NCBI RefSeq assembly: GCF_036370855.1
Contig: NC_088105.1
Span: 10,359,619-10,423,618, forward strand
Direction of reading: 5' to 3'
Length of the DNA: 64,000 nt
DNA from: Dromaius novaehollandiae
Lineage: Eukaryota > Chordata > Aves > Casuariiformes > Dromaiidae
In this document: positions 1 to 14,700 of the stretch, piece by piece
Position numbering within the stretch: position 1 is the stretch's first letter
Layout: every line of letters starts with the position of its first letter
Position numbers and translations under genes: made by a program
The notes under the pieces: model-generated
Seen by the model: the letters and a program-made list of their open reading frames with translations, nothing else
Told to the model about the DNA's origin: nothing
Database searches by the model: none

Positions 1-3000
1 AAACTTTTCTCTGTGCAGCAGAATGCTCTCAAAGCAAATCCTGCTTCAGTCTCCTGTGGAATTTGCTACTATTTCATAATAATCTTCAAAGGAGACTTAT
101 GAGTTTTAAGTTACTTGCTGTTCTCTTAAGACATATCCCACATTGCTTTAAATGCTAAGATGTAGTTGCTTGTCCTGTGCAAGCTGGAGTCTGATTTTTG
201 TAATGATGCTGCAAACCCGAAGTGATGCAGAGGGAGCCAGTTTTCATTTCCTTTGACAAAGGAAAACAAAGATTGATATTTCTATTAGTGCACAATTCCT
301 GTTAGACTCAAAACCACGTGATGGTTCTCTTCTCAAATGTTCTTTGAGGTCATAAGTGGTAGCTTGCACAATAGAAGATGAATGACTCGGAAAGAGGATG
401 AATTACAGCTTCTGTATTTCCTCTCTGGTGACTTGGGGTGAGTTTATTGGGCAGCGCTAGGCAGCAGAATGACGACTTCAGGGTGGTTTTCCTCTTTTTT
501 AGGAGACTTTTTTTAATCCTGGATAAGAGGCAACTGAGTTTACAAGTTTTTTTACTTGGTTTGTCACATGAGTTCCCTAAAGATATTCAGATCTTGATTT
601 AAAGCCTTTTTAAACCTTGGTATGTTTCTAGCCTGTGTAGTCTGTGCACAGACATTAGTGGGTGGGTGGAGTGACAGAAGGAACGCTGTGCATGATTTAG
701 CAATTACAACATGAGCATGTCAGACCTCCTTTCCTGCGCAATCATTAGAGGTATATTGGGTATCTGTAAAACTGTCCATGTTTTAAGACTTTAAGTCAAG
801 AATGTTTTATTTCCAACCTGGAAACCGCTCCTGGGTAGTTGTAGCAACTAAGACTTCAAATGCAAGTTGTGGCAGGAAATACATGGTCAAAGCTATAGCT
901 CTTTGTAGCTTGGCTTACGAAGGAAGTAGTGCAATCCCCAAAGTCTCATGTGTCCTGTCGTCTTTGGCATTGTTGAACAGCTTCAAGCAAACTTGATAGG
1001 GTCTTGAAGATTGGCACCTGGGTGGAAGAGAAAGATGTAAGTTCCTACCTTTTTGCAGAAGAGGTGAGGTGTGCTCTGAATTCAACAGCTCTGTCTGTGT
1101 TGCTGGTTAGCAGATAAGCACAAGGTGGTTATAATGAGGGGGTATTAACATGATTCTGAAGTGGGGGACTAGAGCTGTTGACAGATACAGGACAGTTCTG
1201 CTCATGGAAAAGCTTGGTGTTGGTGAGGAGGGGGGGGGATCATCATTTTGATTCCAGCAAAGTGCACAAGCTGAGTGGGAGAAAGGACTCTCTAACAGCC
1301 TCTTACGCTTCTGAATCATTTTCCCTGAACTGCTTTCATTCAGCAAGTATAACAGTGTGATAAATGCTGAGGTAATTTTTTGTTGTGGAGGTGAGAGATG
1401 CTTAGCAACCAGGAATAATTCTTGTCTTTTTTTTTGTGGAAATTGATCTTTGTATGCAGCCAAAAAATGCATGGTATTAGTAATTCTTGTGTTTATTGCT
1501 GCATTACAAGGTTGCTAAGTAATGGGTTGTTACCACTGGTCCACTCTACAGCTTGAGGTTGCATAGCAGTTTTTATAGACAAAAACTGATGTTACTGCTT
1601 GATATGGTGGGGGGGGGCAGCAGACTAATGCTGTCAGAGTCCTGGGTTTTGTGATAACAGAGCATGACTTGATTAATGTCTCCTGTTTCACTAAACTCTT
1701 AGGGTATTAGAATTGGAGTCCGCTGCAGCAGGTCCATCTATACCTTCTATAATTGGCAGCTTATATGAGTCCCTTCAGACTAGTTTGCATCACAGAAGCA
1801 CTTGCTTCTATTTGGAATAGCAGTGTACAGTGTGTTTGCATAGCCTGTGCACATACAAGCAGGGCAGGAACAATGAGGCTGCATTATGAACTATGATACT
1901 GTTATGTGTCTTTGTTTTCTGGTCACACAGCAGCACAACAGTGACACTTCTACCTAAACTGCAGATCCGGTAATTCAGGCTTTACTGAAAGGTTATTACA
2001 GAAATTCAGTTTATGTGGCCTCTTTTCTAAACATGGCAATGTTATGTTAGGAACTGAATATAGAAGTGGCAATACTAACTGTGAGTTACTATATAAGGTA
2101 CTGTGGTGGCTACAACTGCCAAAGGACACACAAAAGTCAAGGTTTGCTGGTAGAGGTAGTATCTATTCACACTAACCAGTATTTTAGGTGGTGGGTATTG
2201 TCGTTAGTCTTGTTTTTCCTTCGTATGCCAGATCCTCTGTGTTAAGTAATTCTTCTGTTTGTTCTTGTTATTGGTGATCTAAAAAACCAGGTGGTTTATG
2301 AACAGCATGCAACTGCTGAAGACAAACCTGGTCTTAAAATGCCACTTGTCTGAAATGGCAGTTTGATTTGTGTATGCTGTTCCTCTTGATGTGATACAGG
2401 CATGTCAGATGTGTATAGTTCTTTATGCAAAAGACAGGTGGATTTTGAGGTTTTAAATATCAGTTGAAGATACTGGTAATGACAAAAGTCCGATGATGTT
2501 CATGACATAAGCAAACAGCATCAGGTCTAATTAAGTGATAAAGCATATTGAGGAATACAGTCGGACCAAAGTCTAGTATGTCTGGATGAAAGGAGTAGGA
2601 GTAGTCAGGTTTCAGTACAGGCTAATATTCCAACTCACTGTTCTGCCTGTCTTCAGAGCTGATAACTTACTCTGTACAGATAGTCATGGCTTGACCACCT
2701 TGTCTATTGGCATCGCAGAGACCTCCAGACAACCTAATCTTATGTCTAGTTCACTGTGCATAAGATAAAGCCCCGATAAAAGATCAGCACACTTGCATAT
2801 GACCTTCTGGAGGTTGTTCTAGTTGCTGTTTCAAGGTTGAACACGTTTAGAGACCTCGAAGATTTGCAGAGTTGCTGGTGGAAAAGAAAGCTTTAAAAGT
2901 CCAACATATTATCAGCTGTTCCCTGCGTTACAATGCTGTGATCCTAAATGGTTGTCTAAAATATTTGCTTATAGTTTATGAGCTTCCTGCAGCTTAGTTG

Positions 3001-3145
3001 TGAACTTACTGGAACCTTACTAGAAGTCAAAAGCATTTATGAAAAAATTGGTGACTGAGCTACCACATGCTGCCTCTTGTGTTTTCAGTCGTGCAGGTCC
3101 TATCACTGAAAATGCAACTGTTAAATATTTGCTTTCCTTCCTTAG
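1..3145 (+). other. SOAT1: SOAT1 5' intron (partial), no exon found
   Basis: This is AT-rich, stop-rich sequence lying before the first recognisable SOAT1 exon. That exon opens with the last two bases of a glycine codon, so an upstream coding exon ending in phase 1 must exist; it should carry about 41 N-terminal codons, judged from the human protein. I found no such exon here, so the SOAT1 start codon and promoter are inferred to lie left of the window. Small ORFs here, such as 802-996 and 2586-2768, have no recognisable homology. Short G runs near 1230 and 1610 are the only other structure seen. Confidence 0.6.
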
Positions 3146-5732
3146 GCCGAGTTGATGTCGACCATGTGATAACAAGGAAAATGCAGCTAATAGCAGAAGC
3201 TGAGGTAAATATACTCTAATGGATGTTGATGGAGAGAAGGGGGATAATTGGCCGTGGATGTCTTTTCAGAGAGTCACTAGTCCTGGAACACAAACCCTTG
3301 TTTTTAGGGACAGCTTGGGAACAGTGATTTTTATACCACCCACTCTTTATCCCCTCCATCTTAATTTTTCTCACTTTGCACAAAAGATGTGGTATTATCC
3401 AGATGCAGTTCTGTCTTACTTGACCCCAAAAGGTTAAACTCCAAAGATATAAGAATGAACTTTGAGGCCTGTAATAAAATTGAACTTCCCTCGCTACTTG
3501 CTTCTGGCAATGTGATTGTAGGCTAAGCCTGCTCCCTTTGACAGCTTGCATATTTAATGTTTAAAGTGCTCTGTGTCCTGCCATCTGCTGAATAAAAGGC
3601 AGCATGCAGCCTGTATCCCACAGCTTCTGTTCTTCTAGCTATTGAGAAGACCTTCCTGAGTTTGGACCCACTCTTTGTCACTGAGTAACACCTGCATTTT
3701 CCTTCCTCAAGGAAAACAGGACTGGGTATTTCTAATATATTTTGAGTCTGTGAGCTGCCATTGTCCTAGCTGAGATGAGAAGGTGTTTTGTGCACCTTTC
3801 CAAACTGTTCTGGGAAAGATTGCTTATGCTCAAAGTACATGAAGTTAGCTAACAAGGAACCACACCCTCCATGCTAACTATTGTTTCTTAGTGCACATGT
3901 TTTTTCAGGGCAAACTGTCCTGCAGTCTTGCTTCATTTACTGCAGAGATTTCAATGGTAAAGATGAAGTCATCTAATTGTCCCAGTCTTGTATGCAAGTT
4001 AGGGAATGAATGCTTATAAGGCAGAAGGAAAATGACCTGTACCTTTGAGATATTTTTCTGTAATACAGTCTTTTTTTCTCCCCTCTTCACAGGTAGTGAG
4101 TGTGTGATTTACAACAGAAATAACTAAAGAGTTAATAAAATGTAACTATAATTAAAATATAGTAAAATATAACTGAAGAGTGAGTAAAATACTGGAGAAC
4201 TCCTGCAACTTTTCCTTTAGCAGTAAGCTGCAGGGATATTTGGCTTGACTTCTGATCAGTTTATAGCCAGCTTCTGCTTTTTGTGGCATAGCATTCTTTT
4301 CATACTTGCCTCTTTCTGTTTTTGTAGTGTCCAATTTATCTTTAAAATTGAATTGTGACAGCTGAGTAGATTTGTCCAATTCTTTGTCTGCAAGACTTTA
4401 AGCATACTTCAGGAAGCTCTTGGTTAAGTGCTCTGAACTGGAGAAGGGTACAACAAGGCTGCTATTGTGAAGGCTGGTGGGAGGTGCATTATCTCTTACG
4501 CTTCTCTTCTCTGACTAAGTGGAATGCTCTTGGCTTATTAAGCACTAACAGTTACACTGGCAATTGCTCAAATGACAGCCTTTTGATAGGCAACAGTGAT
4601 AGATACTGATATATGTTGTACGGTGTTACAGCTGATGTAGGGTTTGTGCTCTGGTTTTATCAGACTTAATCTAATGACAGCTTAAGTCCTGCTTCTCCTG
4701 CCTGGAGGGTTGTACTAGGAAGAGGCAAGACCTGATTTAAGGTAACGGTTTGTCCGTTAAACTCTAATTGACAGTTCATTTGGCTGAAAACAGGGCTTCC
4801 AGCCAGGAGAGAGACTGTAAGAAAAAAAGCTGGTTTGGTAGGAATGGATAGTGCTTCTTTTGGTGTAGAAATTTGAGTGCTCCAAGAGGAGCAGGAATTT
4901 CAACATGGCTTTTTTTGGTAGGGATACGTGTGTGCATGTTGTAAATTTGGATTGTGCCAGAGAGCCCTGGTGTGTTTTGTTACAAGCTGTAGTTCTAAAG
5001 TACTCAACTTCTTTCTTCTGTTTTATAAAGGAACAAAGCTACATCATCTCTGCAGGGGAAAAAACCCTCTCTACCCCTTGGAAAGCAATTTTTGAGGGTA
5101 ATCAGCTACTAAGAGCTGCTGTTTCATTAAGTACTGGTAAAGCTTGTTTATTCTACACTGGCAGCTGCCAAATAGGGGAAAAATGTTTTTAAGTTAAATA
5201 TTAAGGGAAAAATGTTTTTAAGTTAAATATTAATCTGTTCCTTCTCCTACTGCAGCTTCTGTTTTAAGAGATGTCTCTGGATCTGACAGCTGTGGAACAG
5301 GAAAAACAGTTCTGATACATGTTGACTTCAAGGTTTTCTGGTTTTATGTAGCCTCATTTCAGATTGTTATATATCTTGCTGTAGAGTTAAACTTGTTGCT
5401 CACTTGGCTGTTGTCACATATTAGACAGTAGCACTTTGTAAGAATGCAGCATATGTTTTAGTTTAAAAGCTCTTGTGTCACAAGAGGTGGTGTTAGTGTA
5501 GTGTTTCAAGTCTACCAGCTAAAAATCAGTCTGAGCATGTCTGGAAAATGAGGGCTGTATCACTGATGACTAGTGTCAATCAGTGAAAACAAGACTCTTT
5601 AAAACACAGTTGTGGAAAGATCTCTGTGAGAGCCAGGTCAGTGCTGTAGCTTAGAGCTAAAAGCTCCTGTTTTCAGTTGTCTGGCTTTTCCTTTCCTTGT
5701 TTTGCTAGGCTTCATTCCTGTTCCTCCTTAGC

Positions 5733-5769
<37 letters not shown>

Positions 5770-8700
5770 GCTTCAGCTTTCTCTAGCATAAAAGTTAGGC
5801 AGTGAACCGTAAACACCTATTGACAAGAGAGCCATGTGTCACAAATGGTCCTTCCAGAATGCATCACTTCTACACATTGCTGCCCACCTCTTTCTTTCCC
5901 CTGTTAAAAATGGGTTTCTCACTTTTGTTCCTTATCAGCCTTCAAGATTAGAAAACAGTAGCAGTAAAAAAAAAAAAAAAAAATCTCAAAGGTGATCAGG
6001 GAAACAATACATGTTTTGAGCAGCTGATTAGCAGGAAGACTAGATCAAATAATATGTAGTTACCATAAAAAGACCTGGTCCTTGAATCTGGACAGAAACT
6101 GGGAAAATCCCAGGCCAAAGGATGGCCAGACAAATGTCACCAATAGACATTTGCTTGAAAACAAAACATAGCATGCCACTGGGTTTGTAGTCATTTCTTG
6201 AGACTTAACCATCTCCTGTGCTGAAGATGACTGCCTAGCAGAGCATTCTGGAAAGGCTTATGGTTCAGGACCTCAAGGGTTACCTTTCAGTCATGCTTCA
6301 TCACCAGGCTCAAGTACTGGGAAGACAAATCTGTGGATGCTCAAAAGTCCTATAAATCACTGCATCTTCTGAAGTGATGCAGATCTTGGGATCTTCAGGT
6401 TCCCGAAGTTCTTAAAGATGTAAAGTGAATGCATGGGTGTTTTTCTTCAGGGAATTCATGTTACCTGCTTTGCTAGTCAGAAGGGTAGTACTTGCTCTGA
6501 GATTTGCACACGGGCATCTGTTTTGATATAAAGAATAAGAAAACTTGTACTGTAGCAAAGAGCACTTTCTACAGAAACCACTACCTTAGAGTGGTAAAAT
6601 GTTCAAAACGCATCTTGTTTTAAAAACTCTACCTGGGGTGTGGGAGAAGTTCTCCAAGCCTTTGTGCTCTGAGACTAAATAGTAGATGCTACCATTTTTC
6701 CCCAGTAACACTAGATTGGCCTCTGTGTAAATCTTGTTTGTACTGGGTTTTATGCTAATGGTATGACTGGTTAAGAATGGGAAGTGTTTTCTGGGGCTCA
6801 CTTACTAAGCTGAGCTAAACTTTTTTTGGCACCATAAAATACATGCAATACCTGCGCCTCCAGGTGTTTATGTGAAGGCCAGAATGTTTACTTTCCTCCT
6901 CTGTGTTGCATGTGATAGAGAAGATAAACATTATTCAAAGTCCTCTGGCCTGAGGTGTGTGAACAGGCCAGGATAAGGCCCTGATCTTATCCAAGTTGGC
7001 TCTAACTGTTGGCAGGTTGAATGGGAGCATTCTGGTGATGCCTTGCCCTGTCCTCCTCTGGCATAAATCCCTTATGGATGTACTGGAGGTTTAAACAACC
7101 TGTTCTATTTCCACTCTATCAGCAATTGAAGCCAGCTTTCATGAAGGAGGTGGACAGTCATTTCACAGAATTTGTGAACAGTTTGGTGGCAAAATCAGCG
7201 CTCCTGGATTCTTCATCTTCCCTCTTTCCGGCTCCTTGCTCGGAGAAGGACCTACCCAAAGCCAAGTAAGTCAGTTTTAGGTTCGTCCTATAACAAGGTT
7301 ACATGTCCTGGCAGCTTTATTTCCTATTTTTTTGTCTTGAATATTTGCTTTTCCTGTTTGCAGGATTGTGAGAGCCCCTCCAGAACATGGCAAGATCTTT
7401 ACTGCCAGGAGATCCCTCTTGGAGTGAGTAGCTTAACTTCATTTTCTTTCTGTGGAAAAGCTAACAAAAAATACCCTTGTTAGCAAAGTAGCCTTATTTC
7501 TTTTTTCCTTTCTCCCTTTTTTTTGTCCAAACCCTAGTGGACTAATTTCTGTTTAATCTTTTGTTTCTTCTAGCACGTTTCTACTACAACTTGCAGGGTT
7601 TTCCTAATGAAAACCTTAATTACAGTCCTCTCGGTACCACTGAGATAATGGCTAATTATCCTTTATCTGTGGATAAAGTGAGGAAGTGGCAGGCATGGAG
7701 ACTGACTTGTGAATTGTGCACTAACTTTTGGTCTCTTGAATTGGGATGGCAGTGATATCTTTGTACCTTACTGCGAAATGCTTGGAAAGCTAACATACTG
7801 GAGGTGTCATGTACTATGTCAGTGGCCTGATAGCATTTGAATCTCTCCTTTAGTGAACTGTTTGAAGTGAGTCACATCAGGACAATCTACCACATGTTCA
7901 TCGCTCTTCTCATTGTCTTCATCCTCAGCACGCTTTTAGTAGACTTCATTGATGAAGGAAGGTAAGAGAGCTTTTGGAAAAGCAAGGGATAGGACTGGTA
8001 AGTGTGGGCTTCCAAAGAAGCAGAGGTACATGAAACTGCAGAGTGGTGAAGGAAGTAGGGGGAAATGCTTTCCCGGGATGCTCATGGGGGTGAATTGACA
8101 TGCTTAAAACACATGCTGAAGTGCCCCGTGCGGCAAAGTGGTAGTTTCAAATGAGATAGCTAAGCATTTGCAAAATCCTGCACATTTGTATTCCCTGAGT
8201 GCTGTGGCCAGTGCAGTTGAGTCATGTGCTTAACTTAGGTCATCACAAGACTGACATAAGGGAGGGGTCTTCATTGAACATGGATGTCTTTAGTTCAACC
8301 AGTGCCACTAGGGAAACAGCAGCTTTCAACTGTCTGTTTTGGCTTGGAGGACTATGTTTAGAAAAACACTTAAATACTTTAGCAGTCCTTTCTCTGTTTA
8401 GAAGTAACAGTTCTCCAGAACTGTGCTTGTGCTTAAATAAAAATAGAGCCCTGTTTTTCCTAGGGAAAACCTCAAGGATATTGTGCTCTGCAGGTAGCCA
8501 GTTCTGAACAATATTGTGAAAGACTGTTTTCCTTGTGCTTGTTTGTTACTTTAAAGAGTGTCTTTTTGGCAAGCTGTATCTGCTGTACACAAGTTGGATT
8601 ACACGTTTATCTTGCTGATTATCTTCAGCATATAAAACTATAGTTGTCTTGATTATAACTGTCCCTTTTGTCTGGATATTAAAACTGGCTTGTGCAGTAC

Positions 8701-11700
8701 CAAATATTGCTTAGCTCATTGCAACTTAATAGTAGTACGGGCATTGGAGGAAAATAGGCATTTACCTCTAAAATCAACTAATAGGGATGGGTTCTTTGCA
8801 GTTACTGAAGGGGAAAAAAAAAAAGCTGCTGTGTTCTCAGCTAGATCTGAAAACTTCAATCCAGTTTGTAATTGAGCCTCTACATGGGAACAAATAAATT
8901 ATGTTGCTGTACTTGGTTCTACCTGTTCCTCCAAGCTTGGGTCAGGAGAGCTGCTTATACATAAGAGTAAGCTCTGGTGACTTTGGTAGCCCTAAAAAGA
9001 ATTAAATATCTAGTCCTTTTATGAAACAAAGTATCCGGTGCACACCACTTGGACGTATTTGGACTGACCATCTAATGACCCTAAGCCTTTTGGGTGACTT
9101 CTAAACTGAATCCATGTGGAAAGCCTGCAGTTCTCACAACACAGGATTACAGTAGGTTTGAGTGCAAGATGATTAAGTGCCCTGTCCCTAAGGGATTGGG
9201 GGGAAGCCTCTTTAGGTGTTCAAATTCAAAATCTTTGAGCCAGTTGATGATGTCCTACAAGTGTTCCCCAGAAGCTTTTTTGGACTCTGATTCAGCAGTG
9301 GATTGTTTAGTCACATGCCACTTCTTAGCAGGGCTAAGCTTGAGCACACTCTTAAAGCACATGTTGGTCTTAATGTGCTTAAGCCCTGTGGGATTTGAAG
9401 GTAAGCTGTGCTTGACAACACTGATGACTTGAGTCCTTCATCTTCTATCTTCTGATGTACTTCTTAATGGTCACTTAAAGCTGCAACAGACAGCCCTCTG
9501 CTTCTGAGCTAAAACTGCCACAATGGCTTCTCGCTGAACTGCCAAAAAACTATGATCTGGGAACTTGGCCTTCTTTGGCCATTAAGTTGAGTAGAAGCGT
9601 GTCTTAATGAAACAATGGACACTGAGTTTTGTCTTTTTCTGTGTGCTTTCTAGGCTGGTCCTGGGATTTGATCTCTTGGTGTTTGTTTTTGGAAAGTTTC
9701 CTGTTGTTTTCTGTACTTGGCTGTGCATGTTCTCTGCCACAGTCATCGTTCCGTACAGCCTCTTCTTCCAGTGGGCCCAGGGCTACTGCAGTTCCTCCCA
9801 TCGTGTAATCCGTTCTCTCTTCTATGGGATGCTGTTGACGCTCTTCCAGACAGTTGGCCTTGGGCTTGGACCAACCTATGTTGCTGTATCGTATGCTCTG
9901 CCTCCAGCTTCCCGGTTTATTGTAATACTGGAACAGGTAGGTCTCTACCTGGTATCTTTGGATACACCAAAGTTTGCTTTCAAATGGAAAGCATATTTTT
10001 CCTATTCATTAAATTAAGTCAGGGCTCTAGATGGAGTTAAGCCTTGAGGTGAAGACACAGACTTCTGTGAGGCAGGTCTAATGAGAGAGTAAATAGTAAA
10101 CTTTGTTTTGGCCTGGAAACCACTCTTGTTTTTACCCTGTGTTGAAGGACTTTCTTGTTTTTGGAACATACTTCAAGGTTGAAGTTGTATTTATTTCTAG
10201 CTGTCTTGTGGATGCTAAATGCTTAAAAACAAGCTTAAACTATGGCACAAGGGGTTCTTAAAGGAAGCTGTAACATTCCTCTAAAACAAAAATAAGCAAA
10301 AACATGTAGTCAGCAAGTGGTTTCTGTTTTCTCTCCTCTTCCCAAGAAGCAGCAGTCTGTCTATAAGACAGAACTTTACTGAGTGGAGCTTCCTTCTTTT
10401 GGAGGGTGGGAGAGAGTTCATGTGGAAGACCTGTCAGACCACCAGGTTAAGACAAAGATGGCCAGAGATGAAAGTGCAGGCTTGAGGACAGTCCTTCTTT
10501 TGGTTCTTCAGTTTTAAAACAAACCTCACATAGCTGCTACAGACTTTATATGTGGCACCACCTTATTCTAACCTAGTGGTAACTGGAATACATCCAGCCT
10601 CAAGGACTCAGTTTCAGGGCTTCAAAACATGCTGGGCTATTGAAATAGATTGATGTTTTTGTTTCAGTTTTAGGTTAACATTAATGATTTCTTGGCCTGA
10701 TTTGGTTTCTTTGCATTGGCTGCAGTCCAATGAGTGTAAATGAAATGTTTGGCTTTCCTGAGTCATGACTCTTACTGTACTTCTCTCCTGGTACTGTTTT
10801 AATACATGTCAACTAAACAGGCTTGTGGGCAGGGGAATCAGCCCTTTCCTTTTATAAGGGGTAAACTGTCAATATGCCAGGATGTTGAAGGGGTTACCCT
10901 AAAACTCCGTCTCAATCTCTCAATCTTACAGGTTCGTCTTGTTATGAAGGCTCACTCATTCGTCCGAGAGAATGTTCCCCGGGTCTTGTCCTCTGTGAAG
11001 GAGAAGTCCAGTAAGTAACTTGCTAAGCTTTTTCTGACAGTTGGATGCAAACAGCTCTTGCATTCCCTCCACTGCCTTGAGCTGGCCATGTGAATAGGAG
11101 AAAAGTAATGTTTGAATAGGTGACTTTGGGGAGCTGGAGAGGCTCTAGGCTGGCATTCTGCATCATGAATTTCAGCCCAAATCTTTTGACTTTGTGTTAG
11201 GCAATGAAATGGATTCTGTTGAGGTCTAAGCTATCAATCTTAAGTCTTGCTTCAACAGTACTCCCCTTCCCTGCTCTTGTCAGCAGAAAGCGTAGAGGCT
11301 GCCTTCCCACCACACCCTTCAGTGCCCTAGTTGAAATGACAACAGTTCTAGAAGCGCAGAAACTCTTTCAGCAAGGCATGTCAGAGTTGAACATGAACCC
11401 ACATGTTGATATGGGCTTTAGAGCTTCATCTTCCCTGGGTGAGGAGAAAATGTGATGTTAAGGTGTTAGCACAGCACTGCCTGTCAGTAACCCTGCCTTT
11501 TAAACTGTGTTTCATAAGAGTAATTCCATCAGGTAAGTTTAGCTTGCTCTGTTTTCTTTAGATATCCCACACTTCTCATTCCAGACTGATCTTTTTGAAG
11601 TGAGATGGGTTGTAGGCTGTGAAAGGGTACTGGGGAGACTGGACCTTCAGTGCACAGATCTAGTATTGCAGTTTTTTCTTTTTTCCCCCCTTCTTCCAGG

Positions 11701-14700
11701 CCCTGTACCTGTTCCCCGAATTACTCAATACCTGTACTTCCTCTTTGCTCCCACCCTCATCTATAGAGACAACTATCCCAGGTAATGTGAACAACATGAA
11801 TAGAACATTAAAGTAGTCTAAAAACTGAAGCCAGTATTAAGCATCTCTGGATGTGATCTATTCCATTTATGACTTGGAGCTTTCAGAGAGATATGGTTAA
11901 GTTGGTAACTTGGCAAGGGCAAGACAAGTCTCTGTGCAGAACTTGGTCATGCAGACTCACTGCGCTGCTAATAGTGTTCTGACTTTAGAGTTCTGGTTTT
12001 ATCTCTTTGGGAAGTGCAGCTGAAGTGAAACAAATGGAGAACTAGCTATTGAATAGCTGGAGTGATACAGAAGTCTTGCAGAAGGGTTACATGTTGAGTT
12101 TCATGTGGTACTAGTGAGCAGCCTCATCTCTTGAGTTTGAGGAGGTAGGCTGACTCAGTTAAAACCAGGTGCTCTCAAACAATTCTGTTGCACTTTGACA
12201 ATGTCAAGCCGTCAGCCCTTCATGTCACTATTGGGCGGATCACCACCTCCTACATAATTGCATAATGCTGCTCTCAAGATACTTTCCCATTTATGGAATT
12301 GTCCTAGTTGTCTTGCTGTAGTTGAGAGCAAGGAACAAGCAATTTGGCTAGATGTCTTGTAAGATGTCAACAGATTAAGAACCTCTGAATTCTTAAAACA
12401 GATTCTTTAGGGCAGTGAAACCAGTAACTGAAGGGAGGTTTTTGTTGCTCTGAGATTATATTTAGATGTGACATTGTGCATCCTTTTCCTAGGAATCCCA
12501 CAATAAGATGGGGATATGTAGCTACCAAGTTTGCACAGGTGAGTAATGCAGTTGCCTGACTAATGCATTTTCAGAAATTGTCCAAACTGTGTTGCTAAAC
12601 AGTTATGCCTTTGGCACTAAATTGCTTTTTACTTGGTGTGGGCTTACTAGAAAAAATACCTTTTTGTTATAAAAATAGATGGTCATCTTGCTGCATTAAT
12701 GGATGTGTCAACAAAACCACTGTGCTTAACTGAGCCTTTACAGTAACTTTCTTAAGCAGACTGCATTCCATACAAACAAACTTTTGGGGGAAGGGGAGGG
12801 GGGAGCAATGTCCATGCTCTGACCATCTTTACACTGTTGTACTGCATTGGCACAACTAACTGTCTGCAGATGTTCAGACCAATTCTGAAATCATGAAATT
12901 GAGTTTTTCGTTCTTATTTGAGCTTAAGTCTGACCTGATCTTCTCTTCAGAATCAAAAGAGAACCTGTCTGTACATGAGCTTCAATAGCTTCTTGCAGAT
13001 GTGCTTCCAAATAATGACTTTGTTTGAAAAGGGATCACCTTTGAGGGGATGATCAAAGCCTTTGCTTTCACACAATATATACCTGTTTAAAAAAAGAAAA
13101 AATCCCCAAAGCATGAAAAGGCCTTTGGCCACTTGCCCTTTGCCAAAAGGGGATGACAGAGCGCACAGGTGGCTTACAAGCAATCAGATCACTTAAAGCA
13201 GTGGCCTGCATTTTGACTTCCGCTTCTGGAGGATCAGTTCATGAGCCAAATAAGCTCTGAGCTGTTTGGCCTGTTAACATCTCTTCTGGGATAAAACAAA
13301 GGTAAGCTTTAATATTAAATAGAAGTACAGTAAATTTTCGGTTGCTTCTGTTCTTGTCTCAGACCTAGATCACAAGGTACCTTCCACACTTACGTTGGCA
13401 TTGACATAAGTCTTCTGCATCGTAACTTACAGGTGAATAGGACCAAGAGGAACTTAAAACTGCTGTAGTTGACTTTGCTTTTGGCTGTCAACATGCCGTA
13501 GAGATGGTTGCAGTTTACTTTCTGCCCAGACCCTTATGGAAGCTTATTAGTAGCAGTGTAAAATAAAGTACTCTGGCTTGTGCTGGCAGCTGCTGCTTCT
13601 CTCCTCCTGGGGCTGTAGTGTGATGTTAGCTGTGTATTTCTCTTATGGAGCCAAGCTCTCTTGTTCCAGGTGCTTGGTTCGCTTTTTTACGCCTACTACA
13701 TCTTTGTGAGACTCTGCATTCCTCAGTTTCGCAACAGTAGTCAAGAAACGTTTAATCTTCGAGGGCTGGTCCTCTGCATCTTCAATTCCATTCTGCCAGG
13801 TAAGGCCTGGATTTGTGGGTGACTGCAACTGTGGAAGAGGTGGAAGGGAGAGGAAGCGCTTGATATAAGACACATTAATGACAACAGCACTCCTTGTCCC
13901 TTCAGAGGTAGAAGAGGAATCCTTCATGAGGGAAGCAGCAGGCAAAGCTCAGCAAAAGAGGTGTTGTGGGGAGGCTTTGGTGTTGTGGTGCTAAACTTCA
14001 GAATGAGCAGCACAAAATGAAAGGCTGGGTTTGAATTTAACCCTTTTCGTAGCCAAGTTCTAGGCTCTGGGGCAGCCTTGCTGTTGCCCTCTGAGGTAAG
14101 GGTGACCCTGTGTGGTGAGAAAGTGAATACATTCACATTTTTGTACAGGTAGCATAAACTTCATCTATTTCAGTATGTTTAAGAACGGTCTTGACTGTTA
14201 CATGTTCCTGGTTATGCCTGAGCAAAAACACTACAAAATCTGACTCTTCCATGTTTCCAGGTGTACTGATTCTCTTCCTGGTTTTCTTTGCGTTTCTTCA
14301 CTGCTGGCTTAATGCATTTGCTGAGATGCTGCGCTTTGCAGATAGGATGTTCTACAAGGTAAGACTCGCAAGCTATAGATTGTTATTAGTCTTCCATCCA
14401 GTGTCAGCTTTTCCTTCTCTTGACTCAAATGGAAAGGTTAAGAGAAGCTTTATAAAGCTTCTAGAATTCCTTTCCCTAATGAAATGGAAAGAGAAGGAAA
14501 CTGCAGATAGTTTTACCAAATGGAGCATCCACAGGGTTTGCTTGTTTTATATTGTTAGGGTTTAATTTTTTTGCTCTTCTACAGAAGAGAACTGACCTAT
14601 TTAGTGGTCTGAATTTTTCTAAGATAATGTGGCCTGTACATGGACAGAATCAGCCACCAGACCTGTTTAATAGCTCCATTAGCCCTCTCTTCTTTTATTA

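Noticed and set aside
1107-1472. 121-codon ORF on the minus strand in the SOAT1 intron
   Set aside because: No homology; crosses G runs and poly(T) tracts typical of intron sequence.
5735-5766. Poly(A) run as the tail of a processed retrogene or SINE
   Set aside because: No recognisable body upstream and no target-site duplication seen.
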